NCBI GenBank assembly: GCA_006508105.1
Contig: QKPP01000257.1
Coordinates: 1-47,467 of the forward strand
From: Myxococcales bacterium FL481
Lineage (GTDB): Bacteria > Myxococcota_A > Polyangia > Nannocystales > Nannocystaceae
Direction of reading: 5' to 3'
Length of the DNA stretch: 47,467 nt
The notes beneath the pieces are model-generated. The model was not told the origin of the DNA. It searched no databases and saw only the letters and a list, made by a program, of their open reading frames with translations. The position numbers and the translations under genes were made by a program. Shown here piece after piece: positions 1-10,468 of this stretch; position 1 is the first letter of the stretch, and each line of letters begins with the position of its first letter.

Positions 1-1203
<1,203 letters not shown>

Positions 1204-1232
1204 TCGGCCGTCGGCTCGAGCCGCCGGTCGCC

Positions 1233-2252
1233 CTAGAGAACCGACTTGGTCGCGAGATGGGCCTGCGCCGCCACGAGGTCGCCCTCGCCACGCCGGCGCT
1301 CGACCAGCCCCTCGTCGCTGGCGCTGCCCCCTGGCATGTACGCTCGGGCGCGCAGCACTTCCGCGTGCAGGCGAGGCAGGGCGGGAACGGCCCCGTCCCA
1401 TTCAAGCGAGGTTGAAGCGCCCCCGCTTCGCCGCCAGGCGGTGCGAAACAGCTCCCAAACCGCGACGTCGACGGGCCCCTCGTGCGTATCGACCACCTGT
1501 CTGCCGCTCCATTCCAACCCGCCAACGTGAAGCTGCACGACCCGCTCCCACGGAACTGCATCGAGGTAGAGTCTGGGGTCCACGCCCCCGTTGAGACAGC
1601 TCGCGTACACATTGGCGACATCGAGCAACAGGCCACAGTCCGTTTCCTCGCACAAGCAACGCAGAAACTCGGGCTCGCTCATCGTTGCTTGTTGCGACCC
1701 CGCGACCGAACTCGGGTTTTCGAGCACAAGCGGCCGTTCGAGCGCGTCTTGCACCCGGCGCACGCGAGCACAGGTGCGGGCGAGCAGGTCTTCATCCAAG
1801 AAGGCGACGCGAGTCTCGTCTGCTGCTAGCCGGTCGCGTGGCCCGAGATGATCACTGATCCAGACCGCCTTCACCTCGTCCGCCAACTGTTTGAGCGCTT
1901 GCAGATAGGTCCGTCGCGGCTCAGCGAGCCCGCTGATCCCAATCGACACACTGTGCAGCGCCACCGGATAGCGTTCGGCCACTCGACGCAACACCGCTCG
2001 GGCGACGGTAGCCGGACCGAGATGGTTCTCGGGCGTGGCCTCGAACCAATCGATGGCCGGCCATTGCGTCAGGATTTGCTCGAAGTGCGGCTCGCGTAAC
2101 GCGACGCCCAGGCCCAGGGACGGAAACTCGGCCAGGGCCGGGCTGCGCCACGGTTCGGGAACAGTCAGAAACAACGGTTTGCTCTCCACATTCCCGCGAC
2201 GGCCCAGGGATTTGTCCAGGTCGCGATTCGGCACGGCTCGACCGGCGAGCAC
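1233..2252 (-). CDS. DUF692-family (UPF0276) multinuclear iron enzyme
   Basis: This 339-residue protein has the TIM-barrel fold signature of DUF692. Known members (MbnB, TglH) use a two- or three-iron centre to modify peptide cysteines. All expected metal-ligand positions are present: H100 (VALHSVSIG), D134-H135 (SDHLG), E178 (VLENPSS), D211 and N214 (LLDVANVY), H242 (QLHVGG), D255 and H257 (DTHEGP) and E284 (SLEWDG). The catalytic core therefore looks intact. The usual neighbours, a DUF2063/partner protein and an obvious precursor peptide, are not seen on either side. The start is uncertain: the family core begins near residue 47, and GTG codons at 2189 and 2162 are alternatives to the ATG at 2252. 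It converges on the LVIVD protein gene. The family is certain; the substrate is unknown. Confidence 0.9.
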   Translation of the reverse strand: MLAGRAVPNRDLDKSLGRRGNVESKPLFLTVPEPWRSPALAEFPSLGLGVALREPHFEQILTQWPAIDWFEATPENHLGPATVARAVLRRVAERYPVALHSVSIGISGLAEPRRTYLQALKQLADEVKAVWISDHLGPRDRLAADETRVAFLDEDLLARTCARVRRVQDALERPLVLENPSSVAGSQQATMSEPEFLRCLCEETDCGLLLDVANVYASCLNGGVDPRLYLDAVPWERVVQLHVGGLEWSGRQVVDTHEGPVDVAVWELFRTAWRRSGGASTSLEWDGAVPALPRLHAEVLRARAYMPGGSASDEGLVERRRGEGDLVAAQAHLATKSVL

Positions 2253-2664
2253 GTCCTCGCGAAGCCGACCACAACCGGTGGTCGTGCGCCGGCGTCAGCT
2301 TGTGATTCCGCCGCGATACTCATCACTGTGACCATGCTGAACCTCGTTCCGCGCGGGCACACGCGGCTCCGACGGTTCGCTTCTCGAACCGTCCACAACG
2401 CCTCAACACCGATCTGCCCACCGCAGCCCGATTCACGACGAGGACGGGCGCTTCGGATCGGCGAACCAGAACGTGACGCCGTGCGAGTTCAACGCCAGGT
2501 GCGGCCTGGCCCCCGCGCCGCGATACCGCCCAAAGTGTCCCGTTCTCGCCGACGTGGAACGATGCCCTTGACCCCGACCGCGCGACGGAAAGTCGATGAT
2601 GACTTCCGCCCGCGCGGTTCCTCCCACCAGCGCCGGTCAGCCCCCAATGGGCCCCGGCCCGCCG
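2253..2664. other. 412-bp stretch without a convincing gene
   Basis: This lies between the DUF692 start and the stop of the upstream lipoprotein gene, both on the minus strand. It should hold the DUF692 promoter. Two short minus-strand frames are open here: 64 codons at 2433-2627, and about 52 codons ending at 2165-2167 that overlap the DUF692 5' end. Neither has a good ribosome binding site or a recognisable product. Confidence 0.5.
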
Positions 2665-4023
2665 CTACCGGCCGGTCTCGGCCGGCTTCGCCTTCGCCTT
2701 CGCTGCGTCGACCGGCTTCGCCTTCGCCTTGGCAGCGTCGGCCGCCTTCGCCTTGGCTCCGTCGGCCGGCTTCGCCTTCGCTCCGTCGGCCGGCTTGGCC
2801 TTCGCCGCAGCGCCGGCCGGCTTGGCGGGTTTCGAGCCCGTCTCGGATGTCGCCTGCCCGGCGCCCGGGGCCGCCGTCGCGCCACTGCCCGCACTCGTTG
2901 GAGCTGCGGCGGCTTGGGCCTGCGCCGCGACGGCTTGCTCGCCCAGCGTCTCGAGCTGGGTCCGCTCGGCCTCGGTCAGCGCCAGGCTCATCACAACCTG
3001 ATCACCTTTTGCCGAGAAGGCGACCTTGTTGGTGATCGATTCAGGCACGCCCATCATCAAGGCCAGCCCCTTGTACTGCGAGTACGTGACTTCGGCCTGC
3101 GTCTTGATCGAGTCGACTTGCTTGGCGTCCCCAACCCGCGCACCGACATCGAGCGCCAAGCCCTTGCCTAGATCCAGCGACGCGACGACGTCTTGAATCT
3201 CGTTGAACGGCGGTTCCAGCTGGTTGCGATCCTCACTGGAGAGCTTCGTGGCGAGCCACACCGTGCGACTGGTGTCGGCGCGAGCGACCAAATCCTTGAG
3301 TGGACCGCCGCTCGCCGGCTTCCCGCTCCCCGCGATAAGAGCCTTGACCGCGGTCTGCCACCCCTCGTTCGCCACCACGAAGGCCTCGCCATTCGCAATG
3401 CGACCGACCATCGGTTGCTCCGGCGCGGCCTCGTTAGCGAACACGACCACCTTTTCGCCGTCACGCTCCTCGACTTTCCACGCGTCTGCCTGACCGTCGG
3501 CTTTGACCGCGTCCCGCATGCAAGCGAAGTTGTCGATCTTGGTGAGCCCGGGGCCCACGATCACGAGCACAAGCTGCTCGCCGAGGCGGCCCAGCGTCAG
3601 TGATTCGAGCGCGTCGACGTCAAGTTTGCAGGCTTCCAGTGCCGCCAAGACCCGGCGACCGTCGACATCGTTGGTCAGCGCCTCGCGATTGCTCTTCCAG
3701 ATCTCCGTACTCGAAAGTCGCTTGATGTCGATCTGCCCCACCGAATCGGCCTCCGCCGGGACGTATTTGAGCCACTGAAGGTGACCGGCAGCGGTGGTTG
3801 GCGCCTTGGGCTCCGGCGAAGCGACCTTGCTCGACTCGGACGCCTCGTCCTTTTTCTTCTGCGCCTTCTTGCCCTTCTTCCCCGTCTTCCCCGTACGCTT
3901 GCTGGCCGCCACGTCGGACCTGGAGTCCTTCGCCTTCGCGTCCTCGGCCTTGTCCTTGTCGCCGCAGCCCGGCAGGCACGCCAAAGCAGTGGTCAACAAC
4001 ACGCTGCAAAACTTCCTGGTCAT
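2665..4023 (-). CDS. Predicted lipoprotein with Lys-rich linker and Ala-Lys-Pro repeat tail
   Basis: The product has 452 residues. The N terminus is a lipoprotein signal: Met-Thr-Arg-Lys, a hydrophobic core, then a lipobox ending LPGC with lipidated Cys20. A Lys/Asp/Glu-rich spacer (about 21-65) leads to a globular region (about 80-370) beginning WLKYVPAEADSV. It carries pairs of beta strands (LVLVIVG, VVVFANE, AFVVANEGW) like the two-copy lipoproteins common in Myxococcota; no named family is certain. The last 90 residues are low complexity: an Ala/Gly/Thr segment, then repeats of the form AKAKPADG, ending AETGR. The positive tail could bind peptidoglycan, nucleic acid or lipopolysaccharide, but that is speculation. 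It is preceded by a 300-bp gap and stands alone on its strand. Confidence 0.8.
   Translation of the reverse strand: MTRKFCSVLLTTALACLPGCGDKDKAEDAKAKDSRSDVAASKRTGKTGKKGKKAQKKKDEASESSKVASPEPKAPTTAAGHLQWLKYVPAEADSVGQIDIKRLSSTEIWKSNREALTNDVDGRRVLAALEACKLDVDALESLTLGRLGEQLVLVIVGPGLTKIDNFACMRDAVKADGQADAWKVEERDGEKVVVFANEAAPEQPMVGRIANGEAFVVANEGWQTAVKALIAGSGKPASGGPLKDLVARADTSRTVWLATKLSSEDRNQLEPPFNEIQDVVASLDLGKGLALDVGARVGDAKQVDSIKTQAEVTYSQYKGLALMMGVPESITNKVAFSAKGDQVVMSLALTEAERTQLETLGEQAVAAQAQAAAAPTSAGSGATAAPGAGQATSETGSKPAKPAGAAAKAKPADGAKAKPADGAKAKAADAAKAKAKPVDAAKAKAKPAETGR
2668..2830 (-). repeat. Imperfect tandem repeat encoding Ala-Lys-Pro-rich tail
   Basis: On the minus strand, units of about 33-36 bases encode AKAKPADG, AKAKAADA and AKAKPVDA in succession. 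The units differ at a few bases and by whole codons, which suggests expansion by duplication. The tract is in frame throughout the lipoprotein 3' end. Confidence 0.8.
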
Positions 4024-4323
4024 GATCTGTCCTCAAACGTGGCCGGACGCGGTCCGGAATGGGGCATGAGCTTGCCATAGATCGGCCGAGATCGCGGCCG
4101 CGCCTCGGCCGGCCGCCGTCGCCGTCGTGATCTCGTCGATCGCGCGGCGACGCCGAGGGCTACTCGGCCGGCGAGACCGAGCCAGACCCGTCGCCAGAAG
4201 GCGCTTACGCGCCGCGAAGGGCCCGACCTCAGCATCCACCGTGTCCATGCGCGGCGAACCGCCCCGCCACGTCGTCACCACGGCCGGGGGCTTCGCCGCG
4301 AGGAACGACCGAACGAGCGCCGC
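4024..4323. other. 300-bp intergenic gap
   Basis: This separates the stop of gcvP from the start of the downstream lipoprotein gene on the same strand. It must contain the lipoprotein promoter. No clear hairpin, promoter box or small gene was seen; short open frames here show no coding character. Confidence 0.5.
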
Positions 4324-7242
4324 CTAGGCCGTCTCGCCGTCGTCCGCCTCCGACGTCAGCGTCGCGACGAGGTGACGATCACCCCACACGTTGTCCACGC
4401 GACAAACCGGCGGCCAGTACTTGTGGGTGCTCAACCACGGCGCCGGATAGGCCGCCTGCTCCCGCGAGTACGCGTGGTCCCAAGCGTCGGCCGCGACCAC
4501 GGCCACTGGGTGCGGTGCGTTCTTGAGCGGATTGTCGCTGCGATCCGACGCCCCTTGCTCGATCGCAGCGATCTCTTCTCGAATCGCGATCATGGCGTCG
4601 CAGAAGCGATCGAGTTCAGCTTTGGATTCGCTCTCCGTCGGCTCGATCATCAACGTGCCGGCCACGGGAAACGACATCGTCGGCGCGTGGAAACCGAAGT
4701 CGATCAGCCGCTTGGCCACGTCTTCCGCCTCGACGCCGGTCGCGGCGGTCAGCGGCCGAAGATCCAAGATGAACTCGTGGGCGACACGACCGTTGGCGCC
4801 GCGGTACAGCACGGGATAGTGCTGCTCGAGGCGCTGAGCCATGTAGTTGGCCGACAAGATCGCCACCCGAGTCGACGCCGCGATGCCCTCGTCACCAAGA
4901 CCGGCGATGTACATCCACGAGATGGGCAAGATGCTCGCGCTCGACCAAGGCGCCGCCGCAATCGCGCCGATCGCTTGCTCGCCGCCGCAGGGAACCACCG
5001 GGTGCCCGGGCAAAAACGGGGCGAGTTGCGACTTGACGGCGATCGGTCCCATCCCCGGTCCGCCTCCGCCATGCGGAATCGCGAATGTCTTGTGCAAGTT
5101 GAGGTGGCAAACGTCCGCCCCGTAGTCGCCGGGTCGGCACAGGCCGACCTGGGCGTTCATGTTGGCCCCGTCGAGATACACTTGGCCGCCGGCGTCATGC
5201 ACAATGGTACAAATCTCGCGGATCCGCTCTTCGAACACGCCGTGGGTAGAGGGGTACGTGACCATCAATGCCGCGACCGCGTCGCCGTGCTTGTCCGCTT
5301 TGGCTCGAAGGTCGTCGACGTCGATGTTCCCACGATCGTCGCATTGAACCTTGACGATTTTCATCCCCGCCATCACTGCGCTCGCGGGATTGGTGCCGTG
5401 GGCCGACACGGGGATCAGGCACACGTCGCGATGCGCCTCGCCAATCGACCGGTGGTAGGCGCGAATCACCATCAACCCCGTGTACTCGCCTTGCGAACCG
5501 GCATTTGGCTGCAGCGAGACCGCGTCCATCCCCGTGATTGCAGCGAGCCAGGTCTCGAGCTCGTCGAACAACTCGCGATACCCCGCCGTCTGCTCGGCCG
5601 GCGCGAACGGATGCAGCTGCCCGAAGCCGGGCCATGTGACCGGGATCATCTCGCTCGTCGCGTTGAGCTTCATCGTGCACGACCCCAACGAGATCATCGA
5701 TGTGGTGAGCGAAAGATCGCGCGACTGCAGGCGATGGATGTACCGCAGCATCTCGTGCTCGGCGTGGAAGCGAGAAAACGAGGGATGCTGCATGAAGTCG
5801 CTGGTTCGCGCGTGCGGGACGGGGAACTCGGTGTCGAGCTCACCCAAAGAGGCCACGGTGACCGACGCGTCCGCCCCCACCCCGACGAATGCGGCCAGCA
5901 AGGCGTCGACTTCGGCGACGCTCGAGCACTCGTCAAACGCGACGCACACGGTTTGCTCGTCGAGTTGTCGCAGGTTGAATCCGCGGCTGGCTGCCGCGGC
6001 GACCACCTCCGAGGCGGTCATCCCCTGCAGGCTGACGCGCACCGTATCGAACCGAGGCTCCGACGCCACCGCGTGCCCAAGCCGGGTCACGCCGACGGCG
6101 AACGCCTCGGCCAGGCCATGGATGCGCCCGGCAATGCGGCGCAGCCCGGCGGGCCCGTGGTACATCCCGTAAAACGCCGCGATGACGGCCAACAACACCT
6201 GCGCGGTGCAGATGTTGCTCGTCGCCTTTTCACGGCGGATGTGCTGCTCACGGGTTTGCATCGCCATGCGAAAGGCCGGCTCGCCGCGGGCGTCTTTCGA
6301 CTGCCCGATGAGCCGCCCGGGCATGAATCGCTTGTTGGCCTCGGAAGTAGCCAGAAACGCCGCGTGCGGACCGCCAAACCCCATCGGCACGCCGAACCGC
6401 TGGGTCGAGCCGACCACGACATCGGCCCCGAACTCGCCGGGCGGGCGCAGGGCCACTAACGCCATCAGATCGGCTGCGACGACCAGCGACGCCCCAGCGT
6501 CGTGGGTGCGCTGAGCCAAATCGTCGTACGCGAGCACGCGACCGTCGGTGGTCGGATACTGCACGAGCACCCCGCACAGGTCGTCGCCCGAAAAATCGAT
6601 CGACGCGTAGTCGCCCACGCGCACATCGATGCCCACCGCCGCGCCGCGAGTTTGCACAACCGCGATCACTTGAGGGTGACAATCGCGATCCACGAAGAAC
6701 GCGCTGCGTTTGCCCCGGGCGAGGCCAGCACACATGGCCATCGCCTCGGCGGCAGCCGTCGCTTCGTCCAGCAATGACGCGTTGGACAGCGGCAATCCGG
6801 TGAGATCGGCCACCATCGTCTGAAACGCCATCAGTACCTCAAGCCGCCCTTGCGCGATCTCAGCCTGGTACGGCGTGTACGCGGTGTACCAACCCGGGTT
6901 CTCCAGCACGTTGCGCAAGATCACCCCGGGCGTGATGCAGGCGTGGTAGCCCATGCCGAGCAGCGACCGCTTCACATCGTTGCGTTCGGCCAGGTCTTGT
7001 AGTCGAGCCAGTAGCTCACTTTCCCCCCACGCCCGACCGTCGAGTCCCGCCAGCTGCACCGGCTTGTCCACGAGAAGGTCGGACGGAATCGTCGCGTGGA
7101 TCAACGCATCGAGCGAGTCGACGGAGAGAGCTTCGAGCATCGCCGCCACGTCGGCCTCGCGGAGACCAATGTGCCGGGGCGTGAGCAGATCCGAAGCGGC
7201 GAGCTTGCTGACAAAGGACGTGTTGGGCGTGTTCCAGGGCAT
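4324..7242 (-). CDS. gcvP: Glycine dehydrogenase (decarboxylating), P-protein
   Basis: This is the full-length, single-chain P-protein of the glycine cleavage system. It is a PLP enzyme that decarboxylates glycine and passes the aminomethyl group to the lipoyl arm of GcvH. The 972-residue product matches the usual 950-970. The N-terminal half carries the P-protein hallmark [10 protein letters not shown] and the catalytically inactive-like domain; the C-terminal half carries the PLP lysine in [16 protein letters not shown] (about residue 715). The frame stays open for another 86 codons upstream, but that stretch is low-complexity Arg/Gly/Ala without homology sense. The ATG at 7242 ([10 protein letters not shown]) was therefore chosen; it fits the family N terminus. 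gcvT and gcvH are not adjacent, unlike the common gcvTHP arrangement. No glycine riboswitch was recognised upstream. Confidence 0.97.
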   Translation of the reverse strand: MPWNTPNTSFVSKLAASDLLTPRHIGLREADVAAMLEALSVDSLDALIHATIPSDLLVDKPVQLAGLDGRAWGESELLARLQDLAERNDVKRSLLGMGYHACITPGVILRNVLENPGWYTAYTPYQAEIAQGRLEVLMAFQTMVADLTGLPLSNASLLDEATAAAEAMAMCAGLARGKRSAFFVDRDCHPQVIAVVQTRGAAVGIDVRVGDYASIDFSGDDLCGVLVQYPTTDGRVLAYDDLAQRTHDAGASLVVAADLMALVALRPPGEFGADVVVGSTQRFGVPMGFGGPHAAFLATSEANKRFMPGRLIGQSKDARGEPAFRMAMQTREQHIRREKATSNICTAQVLLAVIAAFYGMYHGPAGLRRIAGRIHGLAEAFAVGVTRLGHAVASEPRFDTVRVSLQGMTASEVVAAAASRGFNLRQLDEQTVCVAFDECSSVAEVDALLAAFVGVGADASVTVASLGELDTEFPVPHARTSDFMQHPSFSRFHAEHEMLRYIHRLQSRDLSLTTSMISLGSCTMKLNATSEMIPVTWPGFGQLHPFAPAEQTAGYRELFDELETWLAAITGMDAVSLQPNAGSQGEYTGLMVIRAYHRSIGEAHRDVCLIPVSAHGTNPASAVMAGMKIVKVQCDDRGNIDVDDLRAKADKHGDAVAALMVTYPSTHGVFEERIREICTIVHDAGGQVYLDGANMNAQVGLCRPGDYGADVCHLNLHKTFAIPHGGGGPGMGPIAVKSQLAPFLPGHPVVPCGGEQAIGAIAAAPWSSASILPISWMYIAGLGDEGIAASTRVAILSANYMAQRLEQHYPVLYRGANGRVAHEFILDLRPLTAATGVEAEDVAKRLIDFGFHAPTMSFPVAGTLMIEPTESESKAELDRFCDAMIAIREEIAAIEQGASDRSDNPLKNAPHPVAVVAADAWDHAYSREQAAYPAPWLSTHKYWPPVCRVDNVWGDRHLVATLTSEADDGETA

Positions 7243-7595
7243 CGGCTTGAGCCGGCGAAAGCCGGGCCGGCGCAATGTACTGCAACTCGCGACCGATTCG
7301 ATCGCGCCGCGTCGCCACTGTCGAGCCGCGACTGCGCGGACATCGTAGACCCGGTGGGCGCTGCTCCCCGTCGACCGGCGAGGCTCAAGACGCGCCCCGC
7401 GATCCCGCCGTGACGCGGTCGCTCGAGGGGCCCGGCCGTTCCCGCAGCCCCGTCCGTCGCCGGCCACGCCGGCCATGTCGCTGACCACATGGCTCGTCAT
7501 TGGGCTTGGATCCCCAAAGAAGCCCCCCTCGCACGGAGTCGGCGCTCACGGCCAACGCGACGGGCTCGGCCCCGCCGGACCGAGCCGCGGCTAGC
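7243..7595. other. 353-bp intergenic region between murG and gcvP
   Basis: Both flanking genes run on the minus strand. The segment holds the gcvP leader. I looked for the paired aptamers of a glycine riboswitch and did not recognise them. An open frame continues into it from gcvP but looks non-coding. Confidence 0.5.
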
Positions 7596-8723
7596 TCACC
7601 GGGGATAGACGCTGATGGCGTCGATCTCGGCCAACACGGCATCCACCGCCCCCGCGCGCGCCAGGCTGTGCATCGCCTGACCCATCGTCGCCCGCTGGTC
7701 CGCATCTGTCAGTAACGAGACAATCGTGTCGATTGTTCGTCTCGACCCCAACTCGTCTTGGCGAACCATCCACGCTCCCCCCGCCTCCACCACGGCGCGG
7801 GCATTGTGTTCTTGGTGGTTGTCCGCCGCGCTCGGCAGGGGGACGAACACGGCGGGGCGGCGGGAGAAGGTCAGCTCCGCGACCGAGGTCGCCCCCGCGC
7901 GGCAAAGCACGGCGTCGGACCAAGCATAGGCTGCGGCCATATCGGTGATGAACGGCATCACCCGATGCTTGTCGTGATCGAGACCCGCCTGCTCGTAGGC
8001 AGCACGCACCCGCGGCTCATCGGCCGTGCCTGTCTGGTGCCACAGCTCAAACCCAGGGACCCGCTCGGCCAGCTGCGGCGCCAGCTTCATCATCGCCTCG
8101 TTGATCGCTCGGGCCCCCTGACTGCCACCGAACACAAGCAATCGCGCGCTCTCGGTTCGCGGTGCCGCATCGCCGACCGAGAGTTGCTCGATGAGCGCCG
8201 CCCGCACGGGATTCCCCGTCACTTTGACCTTGGCGGGGGGAAACGCCTGCGCTTCGTCCTCGAACATGGTGCAAACTCGCCGCACCACTCGGCTCAAGCA
8301 GCGATTGGTGAGGCCAGGAATGCTGTTTTGCTCCAAGATCGCCGTCGGAATGCCCATCGACCAGGCCGTCATCACCATTGGACCGCTCGCGTAGCCGCCA
8401 ACTCCCACCACCGCCGTGGGTCGAAACTCGCGCACCAGCCGACGGCAAGCGAAGTAGGCGGCCGGAAGCCGGGCGACGACGCCCAGCTTGGCCGACAGAC
8501 CCCGCCCTTTGAGGCCCGCGACCTTGATCCGTGAAAGTGGCCAGCCGAGTTCCGGCAACAGACGCGACTCCACGCCGCGAGCGGTGCCGACGAAATGCAC
8601 TTGTCCGCCGTCTGCCCGCACCCGCTCAGCGACCGCGATCCCCGGAAACAGGTGGCCACCGGTACCTCCCCCGGCGATGAGGAGCCGTCGTTGGGGACCA
8701 AACGATGATGCGGAATTGGGCAT
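7596..8723 (-). CDS. murG: UDP-N-acetylglucosamine--undecaprenyl-pyrophosphoryl-MurNAc-pentapeptide GlcNAc transferase
   Basis: MurG adds GlcNAc to lipid I on the cytoplasmic face of the inner membrane to make lipid II for peptidoglycan. The product has 375 residues, close to the family norm. The N-terminal Rossmann domain has the glycine-rich loop GGGTGGHLFPG (residues 18-28), followed by GVGGYASGP and ILEQNSIPGLTNR. The C-terminal donor-binding domain has FGGSQGARAIN and the UDP-GlcNAc motif GATSVAELTF, then PLPSAADNHQ. The ATG at 8723 fits the family N terminus with a ten-residue lead. The gene is not flanked by ftsW, murC or other dcw-cluster genes, which is unusual for murG. Confidence 0.97.
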   Translation of the reverse strand: MPNSASSFGPQRRLLIAGGGTGGHLFPGIAVAERVRADGGQVHFVGTARGVESRLLPELGWPLSRIKVAGLKGRGLSAKLGVVARLPAAYFACRRLVREFRPTAVVGVGGYASGPMVMTAWSMGIPTAILEQNSIPGLTNRCLSRVVRRVCTMFEDEAQAFPPAKVKVTGNPVRAALIEQLSVGDAAPRTESARLLVFGGSQGARAINEAMMKLAPQLAERVPGFELWHQTGTADEPRVRAAYEQAGLDHDKHRVMPFITDMAAAYAWSDAVLCRAGATSVAELTFSRRPAVFVPLPSAADNHQEHNARAVVEAGGAWMVRQDELGSRRTIDTIVSLLTDADQRATMGQAMHSLARAGAVDAVLAEIDAISVYPR

Positions 8724-8996
8724 GAGGAACCGACTGGCGAGAGGCGGGCTAGGGTCCGCGAAGATAGCGAACCCGCCCCGACGCGCAAAAAACCTCGGTC
8801 CCGTGACACCGAGCCCCAGGCCCGGATCCCTGAGGATGCCGAGGAGACGGCGGTGAGGAGTCGACCCCCAGGGTCAACCCGACCGCGCGCGGACGAACAC
8901 TGCGCCCACGGCGACGCGCCGGCCGGACACCCCAGGATCCAGCGCGGGTTTCGGTGGTTTTTTGCCGACGTCGGTGCGGCGTGCCACGGTTTTCGT

Positions 8997-9293
8997 ATGT
9001 CGACGGCTAGCGTGAATGGGCAAGATGAAATGCTCGACTGGTTGGTCACCACGTTGGCGGGGTTCAACGGGCATCGCAGCGTGTGGATCGACGGCCACGG
9101 CACCCTCATCCACACCGAACCCGATGAGACCCTCGACTCAGGTTGGCGGTGCGTCGCCACGTTGCTCCACCCCGACCGCAAGTCGCTGGCGGTCGCACTG
9201 CATGAGCACCTGGGATCGGACGAAGCCGCGGCCAACGGGCCTGGCCGCGCGACGCAAGCTCCCAACGGTTCGCGCTCCGCGGCACCCGGCTAG
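8997..9293 (+). CDS. Small hypothetical protein (98 aa)
   Basis: This is a short plus-strand gene running away from murG. The ATG at 8997 starts MSTASVNGQDEMLDW. The central 60 residues look like a compact alpha/beta fold, with strands such as HRSVWIDGHGTLIH and WRCVATLLHP and balanced polar and hydrophobic residues. The last 25 residues are Gly/Ala/Ser-rich and probably disordered. The frame stays open upstream to 8853, but that part has poor coding character. I recognise no family. No strong ribosome binding site precedes the ATG, so both the start and the gene itself are moderately uncertain. Confidence 0.55.
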   Translation: MSTASVNGQDEMLDWLVTTLAGFNGHRSVWIDGHGTLIHTEPDETLDSGWRCVATLLHPDRKSLAVALHEHLGSDEAAANGPGRATQAPNGSRSAAPG

Positions 9294-9341
9294 GGCGAAC
9301 CGGCGGGCGGGGACCGAGGCTCGGTTCAAGACGGCTGCGGT

Positions 9342-10463
9342 CTAGCTCATCACGGCGCGCCGCCGTTGGATGGCGGTCGCCATGAGTCGGGCCGCCTCGA
9401 GGCACCGCGGCCCAGGACGACCCGCATAGGCTTCATCGACGGCAGCCACGTGCCCGCGGTGCACCGTCGCCAACGCCTCAAGTCCAGGTCGAGTGCGGAG
9501 ACGCTCCGGATCCAGCTTGGACCGCGGGACACCACACCAAGACACGAAACACACATCTGGCCGTGCGGCGACCACTTCCGATGCGCGGACCTCAAGACTG
9601 GACCCGGGCCGATCGCCGAACACGTTCCTTCCACCGGCCAACGCGATCAATTCGTTGCTGTAGCAGTCTCGCCCGGGAGAAAACATCGGCTTCGGCCACC
9701 ATTCCAGATACACGCGAACCGGACGGTGGCATCTCGCCGCGGCGGCAAGCCGGGCTTGCTCACGGCTAAAGTCGTCAGCGACTCGAGCCGCCGCTTGCAT
9801 CACGCCCAGCCGCCGGCCGAGCCGCCGCGCGTCGTCGACCACGTCTTGCAGCGAGCGCGGGGCTAAGACGACTTGCGCGACCCCCCGCGTGGCCAAACCC
9901 GTGACCACCCGCTCCATGCCGGGGACCGTCAGCGAGGAGACCACCAAGTCCGGCTGGAGCGCGACGATCCGGTCCAAGTCGGGGGCCAAGTCGGGACCCA
10001 GACGCTCCACCTCAGCGATGGCGGGGGGATAGTCGCTGGAGCTTTCGCAGGCCACCACGCGGCCGAACTCACCCAGCGCGTGGACGAATTCCGCGTTCGA
10101 TGGTGACAGCGTGCACAACCGCGCGGGTTCCCGCCCCAAACGATCGACCCCGAGTCCAGCCACATCGATGGCTCCCGCCGCCACTTCGATGCCGCGATCG
10201 TCGAACACCCGCCGGGTTCGTTGGCCTCGAGCCACCAACCATGCCGAGACCGCGAGCTCGAGACCGGGGTCCAGCGTCACGCCGCGAGAGACGGCTTGCC
10301 GGTGAATGCCCAGCGTACACGTGCCGGCAACCGAGCCGTCGGCCTCGACCAACTCGAACGCTTCGGCCCGCGAGTCCCCGTGCCAGGCCCCATCCGGCCG
10401 GACTGGCAAACGCCGCGCACGGTAGCGTGGCGTCTCCCATTGGAACTCAGGGCGTCGCGACAC
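9342..10463 (-). CDS. BtuF-like cobalamin-type substrate-binding-fold protein, apparently cytoplasmic
   Basis: Residues about 114-373 match the helical-backbone metal-receptor (TroA/BtuF) fold. They start RLCTLSPSNAEFVHALGE, continue with SSSDYPP, LDRIVALQPDLVVSS and ALAGGRNVFG, and end with a helix before AVMS. BtuF proteins bind vitamin B12 in the periplasm, but this protein has no signal peptide. Instead about 113 extra residues precede the domain (starting MSRRPEFQWETPRYR). The GTG start at 10463 lies 5 nt after the metG stop, so the two are probably co-translated. No BtuC or BtuD permease genes are nearby. A role linking cobalamin status to methionine metabolism is an attractive inference only; related proteins are often annotated simply as cobalamin-binding protein. 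Confidence 0.82.
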   Translation of the reverse strand: MSRRPEFQWETPRYRARRLPVRPDGAWHGDSRAEAFELVEADGSVAGTCTLGIHRQAVSRGVTLDPGLELAVSAWLVARGQRTRRVFDDRGIEVAAGAIDVAGLGVDRLGREPARLCTLSPSNAEFVHALGEFGRVVACESSSDYPPAIAEVERLGPDLAPDLDRIVALQPDLVVSSLTVPGMERVVTGLATRGVAQVVLAPRSLQDVVDDARRLGRRLGVMQAAARVADDFSREQARLAAAARCHRPVRVYLEWWPKPMFSPGRDCYSNELIALAGGRNVFGDRPGSSLEVRASEVVAARPDVCFVSWCGVPRSKLDPERLRTRPGLEALATVHRGHVAAVDEAYAGRPGPRCLEAARLMATAIQRRRAVMS

Positions 10464-10468
10464 GGCGG

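Noticed and set aside
4372..6459. Long plus-strand open frame opposite gcvP
   Set aside because: At this GC content stop codons are rare in antisense frames. The translation is Arg/His-rich with no domain, and gcvP on the other strand is certain.
7243..7595. Glycine riboswitch upstream of gcvP
   Set aside because: I could not find the paired aptamer core sequences by eye. A covariance-model search would be needed to settle it.
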